Shown here: piece by piece, positions 5,280 through 5,622 of the stretch | Layout of the letters: the number at the start of each line of letters is the position of its first letter | Numbering within the stretch: position 1 is the first letter of the stretch | Program-made: the position numbers and the translations under genes | The notes under the pieces: model-generated | What the model was told of the DNA's origin: nothing | Database searches by the model: none | What the model saw: only the letters and a program-made list of their open reading frames with translations | Source of the DNA: Thermoleophilia bacterium | GTDB lineage: Bacteria > Actinomycetota > Thermoleophilia > RBG-16-64-13 | Length of the DNA: 5,622 nucleotides | NCBI GenBank assembly: GCA_016929985.1 | Contig: JAFGIH010000598.1 | Coordinates: 1-5,622 of the forward strand | Direction: 5' to 3'

Positions 5280-5622
5280 CCTTCCAACAACTCCCGCCCG
5301 TGGCGCCGCAGCGCCTCCATCAACTGGTCGAGGTGGCCGGGCGTCGTCAAGGGATTGATGATGGTGACGCGGAGCGCGCCCACACCTTGATGCTTCGAGG
5401 GCACGATGTAGAAGTCGCCCGACTCGATGAGGCGGCGGCGCAGCTCCAACTGGAAGTCGCCGATGCGCTCGTCGGGGGCGCTGCGCAGTGCGGCCGGGAC
5501 GTGCCGGAACACCACGATGTTGCACTCTGGCTCGTGCAGGGCGACAAAGTCAGCAGCCTCAGAGAGCTTCTCGTAGAAGGTGCGGCCCAGTGCGAAGGTG
5601 ACGTCGACCATGTCGGCGAACA
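5276..5622 (-). CDS. PLP-dependent group II amino-acid decarboxylase, C-terminal part (5' end outside window)
   Basis: The frame is open from the right edge of the window to TAG (5278-5276 on the minus strand) and gives about 115 residues. VDVTFALGRTFYEKL, then LHEPECNIVVFRHVP, then ESGDFYIVPSKHQG, then LRVTIINPLTTPGHLDQLMEALRRHG is the usual C-terminal domain of group II pyridoxal-phosphate decarboxylases (the aromatic-L-amino-acid, glutamate and diaminobutyrate decarboxylase family). The ending, with an LRVT-(I/M)-NP-x-T motif before the last helix, is characteristic. The PLP-binding lysine and the substrate-specificity residues lie outside the window, so the substrate amino acid is not known. 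The Met at 5609-5611 is internal, because matching sequence (FAD) continues upstream. It runs tail to tail with the DMT transporter gene. A link between amine production and that transporter is possible but unproven. Confidence 0.85.
   Translation of the reverse strand, partial: FADMVDVTFALGRTFYEKLSEAADFVALHEPECNIVVFRHVPAALRSAPDERIGDFQLELRRRLIESGDFYIVPSKHQGVGALRVTIINPLTTPGHLDQLMEALRRHGRELLEG

Noticed and set aside
4530..5525. Long open frame on the minus strand (about 330 codons) across the DMT gene
   Set aside because: The product is Arg/Pro/His-rich with no family features and lies antisense to a clear transporter gene; it reflects high GC content.

Overview
This is a GC-rich bacterial stretch with tightly packed genes, GTG as well as ATG starts and classical Shine-Dalgarno sites. 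The gene types would fit a high-GC lineage such as Actinomycetota, Chloroflexota or Desulfobacterota. Nothing here fixes the taxon, and no RNA gene, CRISPR array, insertion sequence or origin was seen.

Left part (1-2366, + strand): the last ~71 codons of an MBL-fold metallo-hydrolase are followed by a nearly full-length molybdopterin (bis-pyranopterin) enzyme of the acetylene hydratase-like group. The two lie in the same reading frame, separated by a single TGA. The molybdopterin enzyme is the most interesting object. Its middle and C-terminal cofactor domains look well preserved, including a Cys at the position of the tungsten-ligating Cys141 of acetylene hydratase. The N-terminal [4Fe-4S] domain has lost two of its four cysteines (both read Arg, each one T-to-C change from Cys), a helix after the WGN motif is missing, and the usual DPR motif is replaced. 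The translation start is also unclear: a good ribosome-binding site faces an ATC rather than a normal start codon. The gene is either a decaying paralogue or a cluster-less variant with a changed chemistry.

Middle (2367-2820): a short GC-rich gap between convergent genes, a small zinc-ribbon protein on the minus strand with a near-ideal ribosome-binding site, and a 154-base divergent intergenic region.

Right part (2821-5279, + strand): a 14-helix MFS transporter and a 10-helix EamA/DMT transporter share one base at their stop/start (TGATG), so they are very likely one translationally coupled operon. On the minus strand the C-terminal end of a PLP-dependent group II amino-acid decarboxylase enters from the right edge. 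Its stop codon overlaps the DMT stop codon within a shared CTAG.

A working picture is a small catabolic and transport neighbourhood: hydrolase plus molybdopterin enzyme, two exporters or importers, and an amino-acid decarboxylase. No substrate can be named from the sequence alone, and the three blocks need not act together.
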